Origin: Rhinopithecus roxellana | Lineage: Eukaryota; Chordata; Mammalia; Primates; Cercopithecidae | Assembly (NCBI RefSeq): GCF_007565055.1 | Contig: NC_044555.1 | Span: 34,028,180-34,092,179, forward strand | Length of the DNA stretch: 64,000 nucleotides | Direction of reading: 5' to 3' | Shown: positions 11,544 to 22,787 of the stretch, one piece after another | Position numbering within the stretch: the first letter of the stretch is position 1 | How the letters are laid out: each line of letters opens with the position of its first letter | The notes under the pieces: model-generated | Told to the model about the DNA's origin: nothing | Databases searched by the model: none | Seen by the model: the letters and a program-made list of their open reading frames with translations, nothing else | Made by a program: the position numbers and the translations under genes

Positions 11544-11836
11544 GGTGGCTCACACCTGTAATCCCAGCATTTTGGGAGGCCAAGGCAGGTGGATCACCTG
11601 AGGTCAGGAGTTTGAGACTTGAGACTAGCCTGGCCAACATAGTGAAACCCTGCGTCTACTAAAAATACAAAAATTAGCCAGATATGGTGGCGGGAGCTTA
11701 TAATCCCAGCTACTTGGGAGGCTGAGGCAGGAGAATTGTTTGAACCAGGCGGGCGGAGTTTGCAGTGAGCTGAGATTGTGCCACTTCACTCCAGCCTGGG
11801 CAAAAGAGCGAAACTGTCTCAAAAAAAACCAAAAAG
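11544..11836 (+). mobile_element. Alu: Alu lacking its first bases
   Basis: Sense Alu starting at ggtggctcac (the first nine or so consensus bases are absent) and ending in an A-rich tail, inserted in L1 3' UTR. Confidence 0.92.
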
Positions 11837-12170
11837 GCTACATCTTATTCATGCTTTCTATTTCTTGGTACCCATTAACCATTCCTATTTACCCCAACCC
11901 CACCACAATGCTTCCCAGCCTCTGGTAACCATCATTCTACTCTTTATCGCCATGAGTTCAATTGTTTTCATTTTTAGCTCCCATCAATAAACGAGAACAT
12001 GTGAAGTTTGTCTTTCTGTGCCTGGCTTGTTTTACTTAACATAATGACCTCGACTCCACGCATTCTTGCCTATGACTACAACATTCCTTTTTTGGGCTCA
12101 TTCTTTTTTATGGTTGAATAGTACTCTGTTGTGTATATGTGCCACATTTTCTCTATCCCTTCATCTGTTG

Positions 12171-12233
12171 GTGGACACAATAGGCAAGATTGTGGACACA
12201 ATAGGCAAGATTGCTTCCAAATCTTGCCTATTG
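12171..12233. repeat. Local tandem plus inverted duplication inside L1
   Basis: A 21-bp unit gtggacacaataggcaagatt occurs twice in tandem (12171-12191, 12192-12212). Its reverse complement core aaatcttgcctattgt follows at once (12219-12234). Other L1 copies have a single unrepeated stretch here. Confidence 0.9.
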
Positions 12234-13323
12234 TAACTAGAGCTTGAATAAACACAGGAGTGCAAATATCTCTTTGATAGAATGATTTCCTTTCTTTTAG
12301 GTATATACTTAGCAGTGGGATTGCTGGATCATATGGCAGCTCAGTTTTTAGATTTTTGAAGAACCTCCAGACTGTTCTCCATAGTGAATGTACTAATTTA
12401 CATTCCCAGCAACAGTGTATGAGGGTTTCCTTTTCTCCACATTCTCACCATCATTTGTTTCTGCCTGTCTTTTCGATAAAAGCTATTTTAACTAAGGTGA
12501 AATGATATCTCATTGTAATTTTTATTTGCATTTCTCTGATGGTCAGTGATATTGAGCAGCTTTTCATATACCTGTTTGCCTTTCGTATGTCATCTTTTAG
12601 AAAATGTCTATTCAGATCTTATGCCCATTTTTAGTTGGATTATTAGACTTTTTTCTATAGAGTTGTTTGAACTCCTTATATGTTCTAGTTATCAATCTCT
12701 TGTCAGATGGGTACTTTGCAAATATTTTCTCAAATTTGGGGGTTATCTCTTCACTTTGTTGATTGTTTCATTTGCTGTGCAGAAGCTTCTTAACTTGATG
12801 TGATCCCATTTGTCCATTTTTGCTTTGATTGCCTGTGCTTGTGGGTCATTACTAAGAAAATCTTTGCCCAATCCAATGTCCTAGAGAGTTTGCCAAATAT
12901 TTTCTTATAGTAGTTTCACAGTTTGAGATCTTAGATTTAATTCGTTAATCCATTTTGATTTGATGTTTGTGTATGGTGAGAGATAGGTGTCTAGTTTCAT
13001 TCTTCTGCATGTAGATATACAGCTTTGCCAGTATCATTTATTGAAGAGACTGTCTTTTCCCCCAATGTATGTTCTTGGGGTCTTTGTTTAAAATGAGTTC
13101 ATTGTAAATGTATAAATTAAGTCCTGGGTTCTCTATTCTGTTGCATTGGGTTACATTTCTTTTTTTATGCCAGTGCCATGCTGTTTTGGTTACTATGGCT
13201 CTGCAGTATAATTTGAAGTCAGGCAATGTAATTCCTTCAGTTTTGTTCTTTTTCCTCAGAATGGCTTTGACTATTCTGGGTCTTTTGCAGTTCCATGTAA
13301 ATTTTAGGACAGTTTTTTCTTTC

Positions 13324-13620
13324 TTTTTTTTTTTTTCGAGGGGGAGTTTCACTATTGTTGCCTGGGCTGGAGTGCAATGGCATGATCTCAGCTCACTGCA
13401 GCCTCCACCTCCTGGGTTCAAGTGATTCTCCTGCCTCAGCCTCCCGAGTACCTGGGACTACAGGCATGTGCTACCATGCCCGAGTAATTTTTGTATTTTT
13501 AGTAGAGACAGGGTTTCTCCATGTTGATCAGGCTGGTCTTGAACTCCTCACCTCAGGTGAGCCTCCCACCTCAGCCTCCCAAAGTGCTGGGATTACAGGT
13601 GTGAGCCACCACGCCCAGCC
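13324..13620 (-). mobile_element. Alu: Alu (AluS-like)
   Basis: Complete antisense Alu with target-site duplication aggacagttttttc (13307-13320) / aggatagtttttttc (13622-13636) in L1 ORF2. Confidence 0.95.
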
Positions 13621-14604
13621 AAGGATAGTTTTTTTCTAGTTCTGTGAAGAATGTCATTGGCATTTTGATAGGGGTTGCATTGAATCCATAGATTTCTTTG
13701 GGTAGTATAGACATTTTAACAATATTGATTCTTCCAATCCATGGACATGTAATATCTTTCCATTTTTTGGTGTCTTCTGAAATTTTTTGTCATCAATGTT
13801 TTACAGTTTTCATTGTAGAGATATTTCACTTCTTTGGTTAAGTTAATTCCTTGGTATTTTATTTGTAGCTATTGTAAATGGGATTACTTTCTTGATTTCT
13901 TTTTCAGATTTTTCACTCTTGGCATATAGAAATGCTACTGATTGTATGTTGATTTTTTTATCCTGCAAATTTACTAAATTTGTTGATCAGTTCTAACAGA
14001 ATTTTTCATGAAGTCTTTAGGTTTTTCAAAACATAAGATCATATCATCTACAAATAAAGATAATTTGATTTCTTCCAGTTTATTGCTCTTGTTTAATTGC
14101 TCTAGCTAGGACTTCTAGTACTATTTTGAATAACAGTGGTGGAAGTGGGCATCCTTGTCTTGTACAGATCTTAGAAGGAAGGCTTTCAGGTTTTCCCCAT
14201 TCAGTATGATACTAGCTATGGCTCTGTCTTATACAGCTGTTATTATGTTGAGATATGTTCCTTTTATACCCCATTTTCTTGAAGATTTTTATCATAAAGT
14301 GATGTTGAATTTTGTTAAATGCTTTTTCAGCATCAATTGAAATTATCATATGGTTTTGTCCTTCATTCTGTTGATATGATGCATCACATTGATTTGTGTA
14401 TGTTGAACCATCCTTGCATCCCTGGAATAAATCCTACTTGGTCATGATGAATGATTTAATGTGTTGAATTCAGTTGACTAGTATTTTGTTGAGGAATTTT
14501 GCATCAATATCCATCAGAGTTACTGGCCTGTAATTTTCTTTTTTTGATGTGTCTTTGTCTGGTTTTGGTATCAGGGTAATACTGACCTTCTAGAATGAGT
14601 TTAA

Positions 14605-14745
14605 AAGTATTTCAGAGGGGAGGGAACTTACAGGATGAGTCAATAGGTGCAGCACACTACCATGGCACGAGTATACCTATGTAACAAACCTGCACTTTCT
14701 GCACATGTATCCCAGAACTTAAAATAAATTAAAAAAAAAAAAGAA
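14605..14745 (+). mobile_element. L1: Short L1PA 3' end insertion
   Basis: A 5'-truncated L1 of about 130 bp: ataggtgcagcacactacc, then gtaacaaacctgcac, then a poly-A tail. Flanks aaaagtatttc / gaaaatattcc look like a diverged target-site duplication. Orientation is opposite to the host L1. Confidence 0.88.
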
Positions 14746-14797
14746 AATATTCCCTCCTCCTCTATTATTTTTGGAATAGTTTGAGTAAGATTGGCAC

Positions 14798-15097
14798 ACT
14801 TATTTTATTTGATTTTATTTTGTGTACATGAATAAGTTCTTCAGTGGTGATTTCTGAGATTTTGGTGCACCCATTACCAGAGCAGTGTACACTGTACCCA
14901 ATGTATAGTCTATCATCCCTCACCCCTGCCCCAAGTCCTTCCCCTGAGTTCCCAAAATCCATTGTATCATTCTCATGCCTTTGCACCCTCATAGCTTAGC
15001 TCCTAATTATGAGTGAGAACATATGATGTTTGGCTTTCTATTCCTGAGTTACTTCACTTAGGATAATGATCTCCAATTCCATATAGGTTGCTGCGAA
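14798..15097 (-). mobile_element. L1: L1 3' fragment inserted in older L1
   Basis: Antisense L1 3' UTR (gtggtgatttctgagatttt, atgagtgagaacatatgatg) interrupting the host ORF2. Flanks taagattggca / taaggattggtg mark the target-site duplication. Confidence 0.85.
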
Positions 15098-16732
15098 TAA
15101 GGATTGGTGTCAGTTCTTATTTAAATATTTAGTAGAATTCAGCAGTGAAGCCATTGGGTCCTGAACTTTTCTTTCCTGGGACACCCTTTATTATGGTTTC
15201 AATCTCATTACTTGTTATTGGTCTATTCCGGTTTTGAATTTCTTCATGGTTCCATCTTGGAATGTTGTATGTGTCTTCTAGGTTTCGCCATTTATGGGCA
15301 TATATAGTTGCTCATAGTAGTCTCTAATGATCCATTGAATTTCTGTGGTATCAGCTGTAATGTCTCCTTTGGGTTTTGTCTCTTTTTTCTTGGACTAAAG
15401 GTTTGTTGATTTTGTTTATCTTCTCAAAAACCCAAGCTTTCGTTTTGTTGATATTTTGTATTTTTTATTTCAATTTTATTTATTTCTGCCCTGATCTTTA
15501 TTATTTAATTTATTCTACTGATTTTAGGTTTGGTTTTCTCTTGCTTTTCTTGTTCTTTGAGATGCATTATTCAGGTTGTTCATTTGAAGTTTTTCTACTT
15601 TTTTGATGTAGGCACTTACTGCTCTAAACTTCCCTATTAGTACTCCTTTTTCTGTAACCCATAGGTTTTGGTATGTTGTGTTTCTATTATTATTTGTTTC
15701 AAGAAATTTTTCAGTTTCCTTCCTAATTTCTTCATTGACGCACTGGGCATTCAGGAGCATATTATTTAACTTCCATGTGCTTGTATACTTTCCAAACTTT
15801 CTCTTGTTTTTGATTTCTAACTTCATTCCATTGTGATCAGAGAAGATACTTGATATTATTTTATTTTTTGAATTTTTAAAGACTTGTTTTGTGTCCTAAC
15901 ATATGGCTTATGGTCTATCTTTGAGATTGATCCATGTGCTGAGGAGAAGAATGTTTATTCTGCAGCTGTTGGGTGAAATGTTCTGTAAATATCTATTAGG
16001 TCTATTTGGTCTATAGTGCCGGTTTAAGTCCAATTTTTCTTTGTTGGTTATCTGGGAGATCTGTCCAATACTGAAAGTGGGGTGTTGACATCTCCAACTA
16101 TGATCGAATTGGGGCCCATCTCTCTGTTTAGTTCTAACAATATTTGCTTTATATATCTGGGTGCTCAAATGTTGGGTGCATATATATTTAAAATTGTTAT
16201 ATCTTCTTGCTGAATCAACTCCTTTATTGCTATATAATGACCTTGTTTGTCTCTTCTTATAGTTTTTGTCTTGAAACCTATTTTGTCTAATGTAAGTATA
16301 GCTACTCCTACTCATTTTTTGTTTCCATTGGCATGGAATATCTTTTTCCATCACTTTATTTTCAGTCTATGTGTCTTTATAGGTGAAGTGTATTTCTTAT
16401 AGGCAACAGATCATTGGGTCTTGTTTTTTTAATTCATTCAGCCACTCTATAGCTTTTGATTGGAGAGTTTAGTTCATTTTCATTTAGTGTTGTTATTGAT
16501 AAACAGAACACACTCCTGCCATTTTGTTATTTGTTTTCTTGTTGTTTTGTGGTTTCTCTTCCTTCTTTCTTTCCTTCTTGTCTTCCTTTTTGTGAAGGTG
16601 ATTTTCTCAGGTGGCATGTTTTAATTTCTTGCTTTTTATTTTTTGCGTATCTCTTGCAGACTTTTTGATTTGAGGTTACCATGAGGCTTGCAAATAGCAT
16701 CTTATTATTTATTATTTTATTTTTATTTTTTA

Positions 16733-16995
16733 TTTATTTATTTTTTGAGATGAAGTCCTGCTCTGTCACCCAGGCTGGTGTGCGGTGGTGCGATCTCGGC
16801 TCACTGCAATCTCTGCCTCCTGAGCAGTGAAATTACACGCACATGCCAACATGCCTGGCTAATTTTTGTATTTTTAGAAGAGATGGGGTTTCACCTTGTT
16901 GACTAGGCTGGTCTCGAACTCCTGACCTCAAGTGATCCACCCACTTCGGCCTCCCAAAGTGCTGGGATTACAGGCGTGAGCCACCATGCCCAGCC
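16733..16995 (-). mobile_element. Alu: Alu with internal loss
   Basis: Antisense Alu preceded by (TTTA)-rich sequence. About 30 bp between the coding-like gcctcctga and gattacacgcac are missing relative to consensus. Confidence 0.9.
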
Positions 16996-17332
16996 AATAA
17001 CTCATCATTTTAAACTAATGATTACTTAACACTGATTGCAAAAACCAAAAAATTAACAAAGAAGAAAGAGAAAACTAATACAACTCTACACTTTAACTTC
17101 AGCATCCCATTTTTAATGCTGTTTTTATGTATCTCTTATTGTATCGTCTATGTCTTGAAAAGTTGTTGTAGTTTTTATTTTGATAGGTTCATCTTTTAGT
17201 CTCTACTCAGAATACAAGTAGTTTACACACCACAGTTACAGTGTTATATTATTCTATGTTAGTTAATAATATTCTATATTTGTCTGTGTATTTACTATTA
17301 GCAGTGAGTTTTGTACCTTAAGGTGATTTCTC

Positions 17333-17632
17333 TTTTTTTTTTTTTTTTTTGAGACGGAGTCTAGCTCTGTCGCCCAGGCTGGAGTGCAGTGGCGCGATCT
17401 CGGCTCACTGCAAGCTCCACCACCCGGGTTTACGCCATTCTCCTGCCTTAGCCTCCCAAGTAGCTGGGACTACAGGCGCCCACCTCGTCGCCCGGCTGGT
17501 TTTTTGTATTTTTTAGTAGAGACGGGGTTTCACCGTGTAGACCAGGATGGTCTCGATCTCCTGACCTCGTGATCCACCCGTCTCGGCCTCCCAAAGTGCT
17601 GGGATTACAGGCTTGAGCCACCGTGCCCGGCC
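17333..17632 (-). mobile_element. Alu: Young Alu, AluYRa-like
   Basis: Near-consensus monkey AluY (caagctccaccacccgggtt, cccgtctcggcc, caggcttgagcc) with target-site duplication aaggtgatttct at 17320-17331 and 17633-17644. Confidence 0.97.
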
Positions 17633-17649
17633 AAGGTGATTTCTTATTA

Positions 17650-18760
17650 CTCATTAACTTCCTTTTCTTTCAGATTGAAGAACTCCTTTTAGCATTTCTT
17701 GTAGGACAGGTCTGGTGTTGATGCAATCTCTCAGCTTTTGTTTGTCTGGAAAAGTATTTCTCCTTTATGTTTGAAGGATATTTTCATGGGATATACTATT
17801 CTAGGGTAAAAGCAGTTTTTTCCCTCACCCTTCAGCACTTTAAATATGTCATGCTAATCTCCCCTGGCCTGTAAGGTTTTTACTGACTGGTCTGCTGCCA
17901 GATGTATTGGAGCTCCTTTGTATGTTATTTGTTTCTTTTCTCTTGCCAATAATTCCTAGATTTGCTGCCACCCCCACCTTTTTGAGAAAGGGTCTGGCTC
18001 TGTCGCCAGGCTGGAGTGTGGTGGTGCAATCTCGGCTCATGCAATCTTCACCTCCCAGGCTCAAACCATCCTCCCACCTCAACCTCCCGAGTAGCCGGAA
18101 CCACAGGCACATGCCTCCACACCCAGCTAATTTTTGTGTTTTTGGTAGAGATGGGGTTTCATCATGTTGCCCAGGCTGGTCTTGAATTCCAGAATTTGAG
18201 AAATCTGCCTGCCTTGGCCTCCCAAAGTGCTGAGATCACAGTCATGAGCCACTGCTCCCAGCCAGATTTGCTTTTTTGAGTCAATTTTCTAAATCCTGTT
18301 GGTGTGCTTCATTATTTTTTATTCTTTTTTTTCTTTTGTCTCCTCTAACCGTGTATTTTTGAAGAGCTTGTCTTCAAGCTCACTGGCTCTTTCTTCTCCT
18401 TGATCAATTCTGCTGTTGAGAGACTGATGCATTCTTCACTGTCAATTAAATTTTTAGCTCCAGAATTTCTGCTTGATTCTTTCTAATTATTTTAATCTCT
18501 GTTGAATTTATCTGATAGAATTCTGAATTTCTCCTCTGTGTTTTCTTGAATTTCATTGAGCTTCCTCAAATTAGTTGCTTTGTTTTCTCTGTCTGAAAGG
18601 TTACATATCTCTATCACTTCAGGATTGGTCACTGGTGCCTCATTTGTTGAGGTCATCTTTTCCTGGATGGTTATGATGCTTGTGGATGTTCATCAATGTC
18701 TGGGCATTGAAGAGTTAGGTATTTCTTATAGTCTAAAGAGTCTGGGCTTGTTTGTACCCA
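17650..18760 (-). pseudogene. ORF1: Old L1 ORF1 fossil
   Basis: Antisense ORF1 region of the long L1, identified by gcatttcttgtaggacaggt, the tctcccctggcctgtaaggt segment and the coiled-coil-coding stretch around 18340-18760. Interrupted by an Alu and by stops; boundaries are approximate. Confidence 0.6.
17979..18263 (-). mobile_element. Alu: Old Alu
   Basis: Diverged antisense Alu with a short T run, inserted in L1 ORF1. agatttgct recurs near both ends (17958 and 18264). Confidence 0.9.
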
Positions 18761-18949
18761 CCCCTCTTGGGAAGACTTTCCAAATACTCAAAGGGAATTG
18801 AGTGTTGTGATAAGTCTTTTGTCACTGCAGCTGTATCTGCATTAGAGGGCACCCCAAGCCCAGTAGCACTGTGATTCTTACAGATTCATGAAGGTATTGT
18901 CTTGGTAGTCTTGAGCAAGATTCTGGAGAATTCCCTAGATTACCAGGCA

Positions 18950-20460
18950 GACTCTTGTTCTCTTCCCTTACTTTCCCCCAAACAAATGGAGTCTCTGTCT
19001 CCGTGCTGAGCTGCCTGAAATTGGGGGCAGTGGTGCCTCAAGAACCCCTGTGGCCACAGCACTGGGACTATGCTGGGTCAGACCCAAAGCCAACACAGCA
19101 CTGGTCTTGCCCAAGGCCCACAGTGACCACTGCCTGGCTACCATCAATGTTTATTCAAGGCCCAAGGGCTCTGCAATCGCAGGCAGTGAATCCAGACAGG
19201 TTGTATCTTTCTTTTTGGGGTGGCAATCTCCCCACTAGCCCAGAGCAGTCCAGAAATGCCATGCAGGAGCCAGCGGCTAGAGTCAGGAACCTTAGGAATA
19301 CACTGGGTGCTCTATTCTACTGCAGCATAGCTGGCCCCCAAACCATAAGACAAAGTCCTTCCCACTCTTCCCTCTCCTTTCTTCAAACAGAAGAAGTGTC
19401 TCCCCATGACCACCATCACCCCAGACCCAGGGCAAGTACTACCTGGCTACCATCAATGTTCACTCCAGGCCCAAGGGCTCTTCAGGCAGCTTGTGATGAA
19501 TGCTGCCAGGCCTGGGACTCTCCCTCCAGGGCAGTGGGCTCCCCTCTGGCCAAGGGCAGGTCCAGAAATGCCATTCAGGAGCCAAGGCCTATAATCAAGT
19601 CCCCAGGAGCTCACTTGGTGCTCTGCCTCAGTGTGGCCAAGTTGGGACCCAAACTGCAAGACAGAGTCCCTCATACTTTTCCCCTTCCTTTCCTCAAGCA
19701 GAAGGAGTCTCTCCCCATAGCCATCACAGCTGGAAATGTGCTGGGTCACACTTGAAGCCAGCATAGCGCTGTCTCACCCAAGGCCCACAGTGAATGCTGC
19801 CTAGCTATCACTGATGTCTATTCAAGGCCCAAGGCTCTTTACTCAGCAGGTAATGAATCCTGTCAGAATAGGCCCTTCTCTTCAAGGCAGCAGATTCCCT
19901 TCTGGCCCAGGGTATGTCTAGAGATGTCATCTGGGAGCTAGGTCTCAGAATGGGAGCCTCAGGACTCTGCCTGATGCCCTATTCTACTGTGACAGCTGGC
20001 ATCCAAGTTGCAAAACTGAGTCCTCTTTACTCTTCTCTCCTCCCTCCTCTCCTCAAGCAGAAGGAAGGAGTCTCCCAGAGCTGTGAGCTGCACTGCCTGT
20101 GCTGGGGGAAGGATGACACAAGCACCCCCTTGGCTGCCCAGGCTGGTGTCTCACTGGGTTATGTGCACCCCAAGTCTGTGCTGAGCCCAGCGCAGTGCTG
20201 GGACATGCCCAAGAATTGACATTCTTATGACTTAGACTGCCTTTCAAGTTTATTTAGCACCCCAGAGCATTTTAGCCTGCAGTGGTGGGACTAGCCAGAA
20301 CTCAGGTTCTGACCACTAGGATGGATGACTCCCTTCTGGCTGGGGCTAGCCTAAGTACTCCCTCCATGGGCACCAGCTGAATTCTGCTCCATGTTGCTTT
20401 CCACTGTGACAGGGCAGCACTGAGTTCCAATGCAAAGTTTCACAATCATGTTGCCCTCCC
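18950..20460 (-). repeat. Tandem units in L1 5' UTR
   Basis: Three clear and at least one weaker copy of a unit of about 310-360 bp. Landmarks recur in order: ctaccatcaatgt plus ggcccaagggctct at 19138, 19448 and (diverged) 19805; tccagaaatgccat at 19250 and 19561, diverged at 19916; tcctttcttcaaacagaag-like starts at about 19372, 19685 and 20050. As the L1 5' UTR is the promoter region, the repeats resemble promoter monomers in arrangement; that role is inference. Confidence 0.8.
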
Positions 20461-20690
20461 TCCCCCAAGCACACAGATTCTCTCTCTACTCCTTGCAGCC
20501 ACTTTTGGGGGATGGGGGAGGGGTGGTGTGGGCAATTCAACACTGTCTTTCCTACCCTCTTCAGTGCCTCTTTTCTTGATATGATGTAAAACCAGGTACT
20601 GTGGTCACTCACCTGATTTTTGGTTCTTATGGAAGTACTTTCTTGTGTGGATAGTTGTTCAATTTGATGATCCCGCAGGTGGGATGGTGG

Positions 20691-21131
20691 ACCCAGAAAA
20701 TCTGAGACAGGTCTCAGTTAATTTAGAATATTTATTTTGTCAAGGTTGATGTTGCACCCGTGACACCGCCCCAGGGAGTCCTGAGGACATGTACCCAAGG
20801 TGATCGGGGCACAGCTTGGTTTTCTACATTTTAGGGAGACATGAGACATCAATCAGAATATGTAAGAAGTACATTGGTACGGTCTGGATGGCGGGACAAC
20901 TTGAAGCAAAGGTGGGAAGGGAGCTTCTAGGTCACAGATAGGTGATACACAAACGATTGCATTCTTTTGAGTTTCTGATGAGCCTTTCCAAAGGAGGCAG
21001 TCAGATATCCATCTATCTCAGTGAGCAGAGGGATAGCTTTGAATAGAATAGGAGGCAGGTTTGGCCTAAGCAGTTTCCAGCTTAAGTTCTCCTTAGTGAT
21101 TTTGGGGCCCCAAGATATTTTCCTTTCACAG
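20691..21131 (-). mobile_element. Solo LTR, ERV1 type
   Basis: Minus-strand LTR from gtgaaaggaaaatatcttgg (21131) to gagacctgtctcagat (20691). AATAAA lies at about 20738-20733, and the TATA position is mutated to tagaaaacc near 20830. It is related to the plus-strand LTR at 40290-41005 over the promoter region (aaaccaagctgt, ccaccttggg). It abuts the 5' end of the long L1. Subfamily not assigned. Confidence 0.75.
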
Positions 21132-21339
21132 ATGATTGCTGGGGGGTTTTATTTGGCCATATTGCTCTGCCTCCCCTGCCTCATTTGCTTTTCTTTGCAC
21201 CCAACAGAACAAATCCAAACCACAGATGACTATGTTTTCTCCCTGCTTCCTCTTGGCTGCCAAGCACAACTGGAGAAAGTTACATAATGTGGCAGACTGT
21301 TACCACTCTAGATAAATGGTAATGAATGTCAAATGGTCC

Positions 21340-22106
21340 CTCCAAACTGACCAGTGATCTTATCCTGTTCCTCTTATTGATTCACTTCACCATTCACCAC
21401 CTCTCCCTTCAAACTCAGCATATGATCTTGCCTCCTCCTTCACAGAGAAAATAGAAACTGTCAGTTGCAAGCAATCTCAACTTTCCACCAGTAAATCTAT
21501 AAACCTGACTCAATTTGCATTCAATGTCTCCTCTTTCCCTCCTCTTATCTAACATTCACCCACCACTGGTACTTACTCTTGCCCTTCCTACATTCCCAGT
21601 ATCTTGAAGTATTGTTTATTCACTTGTATTGCTGTAATTTCCACCTTTCTCTCTCTACTGGCCCCATCTCATGAGTATTAAAACACGCTTATGTGTTTTA
21701 AGCGTTTATATGTGGCACTCTTCTCATTTCTGCATATTTAATACACTTCTCAGCCCATTTCACTATGATTTGGGCATCCAGGTACGCTAAAAGTGCTCTT
21801 GCTAAAGTCAACAGTGACCAACAGGTTGCTAAACCAAACTGCCACTTTTTAGTTCCTCATCTCATTGACCCCCTCATCAGCATTTGACACAGAGTTCATC
21901 ACTCCCATTTTGAACATCTGGCCTTAACTTCTTTCATAACATGTTCCTACCATTTTGCCAGAAACATTTACAATAGCCAATCACTAACTGAAAATTCTTC
22001 AGAGATTTCTCCTAATCCTCTTCTTTTTTTCATCTTCTAGTTTTGTCTAATCTTTTTTACTAAGCAATCTCACAGGCACCTATGGATCTAAGAACCACCT
22101 GTGTGC
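21340..22106 (+). mobile_element. L2: L2 LINE, ORF region
   Basis: The L2 reverse-transcriptase coding region is readable from about 21660 on: gtcaacagtgaccaacaggt and catcagcatttgacacagag. The first 300 bp are C/T-rich and less certain. A diverged copy with the same extent lies at 54580-55470 on the other strand. Confidence 0.7.
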
Positions 22107-22475
22107 TGATGAAAAATGCTCAGTGGGGACAAGATAGCCAACCAGACACAGCCAGGTAACACCTCTCCGACTGAGAGAAACCAAAATATCAAGTAAATCA
22201 TCACACTTTGAACAGATCTTTTTGAGAGAAAACACTAAGTCAATAGAGAGGTGAAGCTGGAAAGCCAGCACGCAGTCACTGACTACCCAGACTGGCTCCC
22301 AGTCCTGAAAAAGTCTTAAGGAAGTGGTAAGTGAAGGAACTCCAGAGCACCTCACTCTCACCACAGACCTCTGGGATCCTAGCCACAAGAGATCCCATGA
22401 CTCCCATAGACATTTGAACTGGGCAGGGGAACTGCCCAGAGAGTAGGCAGAACCAGAACTCAAAGCTGAGTGGAG

Positions 22476-22787
22476 GGCCGGGTGTGGTGGCTCATGCCTG
22501 TAATCCCAGCACTTTGGGAGGCTGAGGTGGGCAGATCACTTGAAGTCAGGAGTTCAAAACCAGACTGGTCAACATGGTGAAATAATTTAAAAAAAGTATT
22601 TTTTAAATTAGCTGGGCGTGGTGGTGGGTGCCTGTAGTCCCAGCTACTCGGGAGGCTGAGGCAGGAGAATCGCTTGAACCCGGGAGGTGGAGGTTGCAGT
22701 GAGCTGAGATCATGCCACTGCATTCCAGCCTGGACAACAAGAGTAAAACTCCGTCTCGAAGCAAACAAAAACAAAACCCAAAAACCT
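22476..22787 (+). mobile_element. Alu: Alu (AluS-like)
   Basis: Sense Alu in the L1 5' UTR, ending in (caaa)-rich tail. Flanks gctgagtgg / cctaagtgg are a probable target-site duplication. Confidence 0.94.

Larger units (their letters stand above)
11950..16470 (-). pseudogene. ORF2: Old L1 ORF2 fossil
   Basis: Antisense ORF2 of the long L1, readable in pieces across all frames. The RT core motif survives as FVDD at 14054-14043. Many frameshifts, two L1 fragments and one Alu interrupt it, so no ORF2 protein can be made. Confidence 0.8.
11306..20690 (-). mobile_element. L1: Near full-length old L1 (L1MA/L1PB-like) with nested insertions
   Basis: On the minus strand: 5' UTR (about 20690-18800), ORF1 (about 18760-17650), a long inter-ORF region (about 17650-16470), ORF2 (about 16470-11950) and 3' UTR ending at about 11306. 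Five Alus and two L1 3' fragments (14605-14745, 14798-15097) sit inside, so about 7.5 kb is its own sequence. All reading frames are broken. Retention of the 5' UTR is uncommon, since most L1 copies are 5'-truncated. The family name is by similarity only. Confidence 0.85.

Noticed and set aside
18950..20460. CRISPR-like or satellite array
   Set aside because: Units are long, diverged and few, lack spacer-repeat structure, and lie within an L1 5' UTR in a primate genome.
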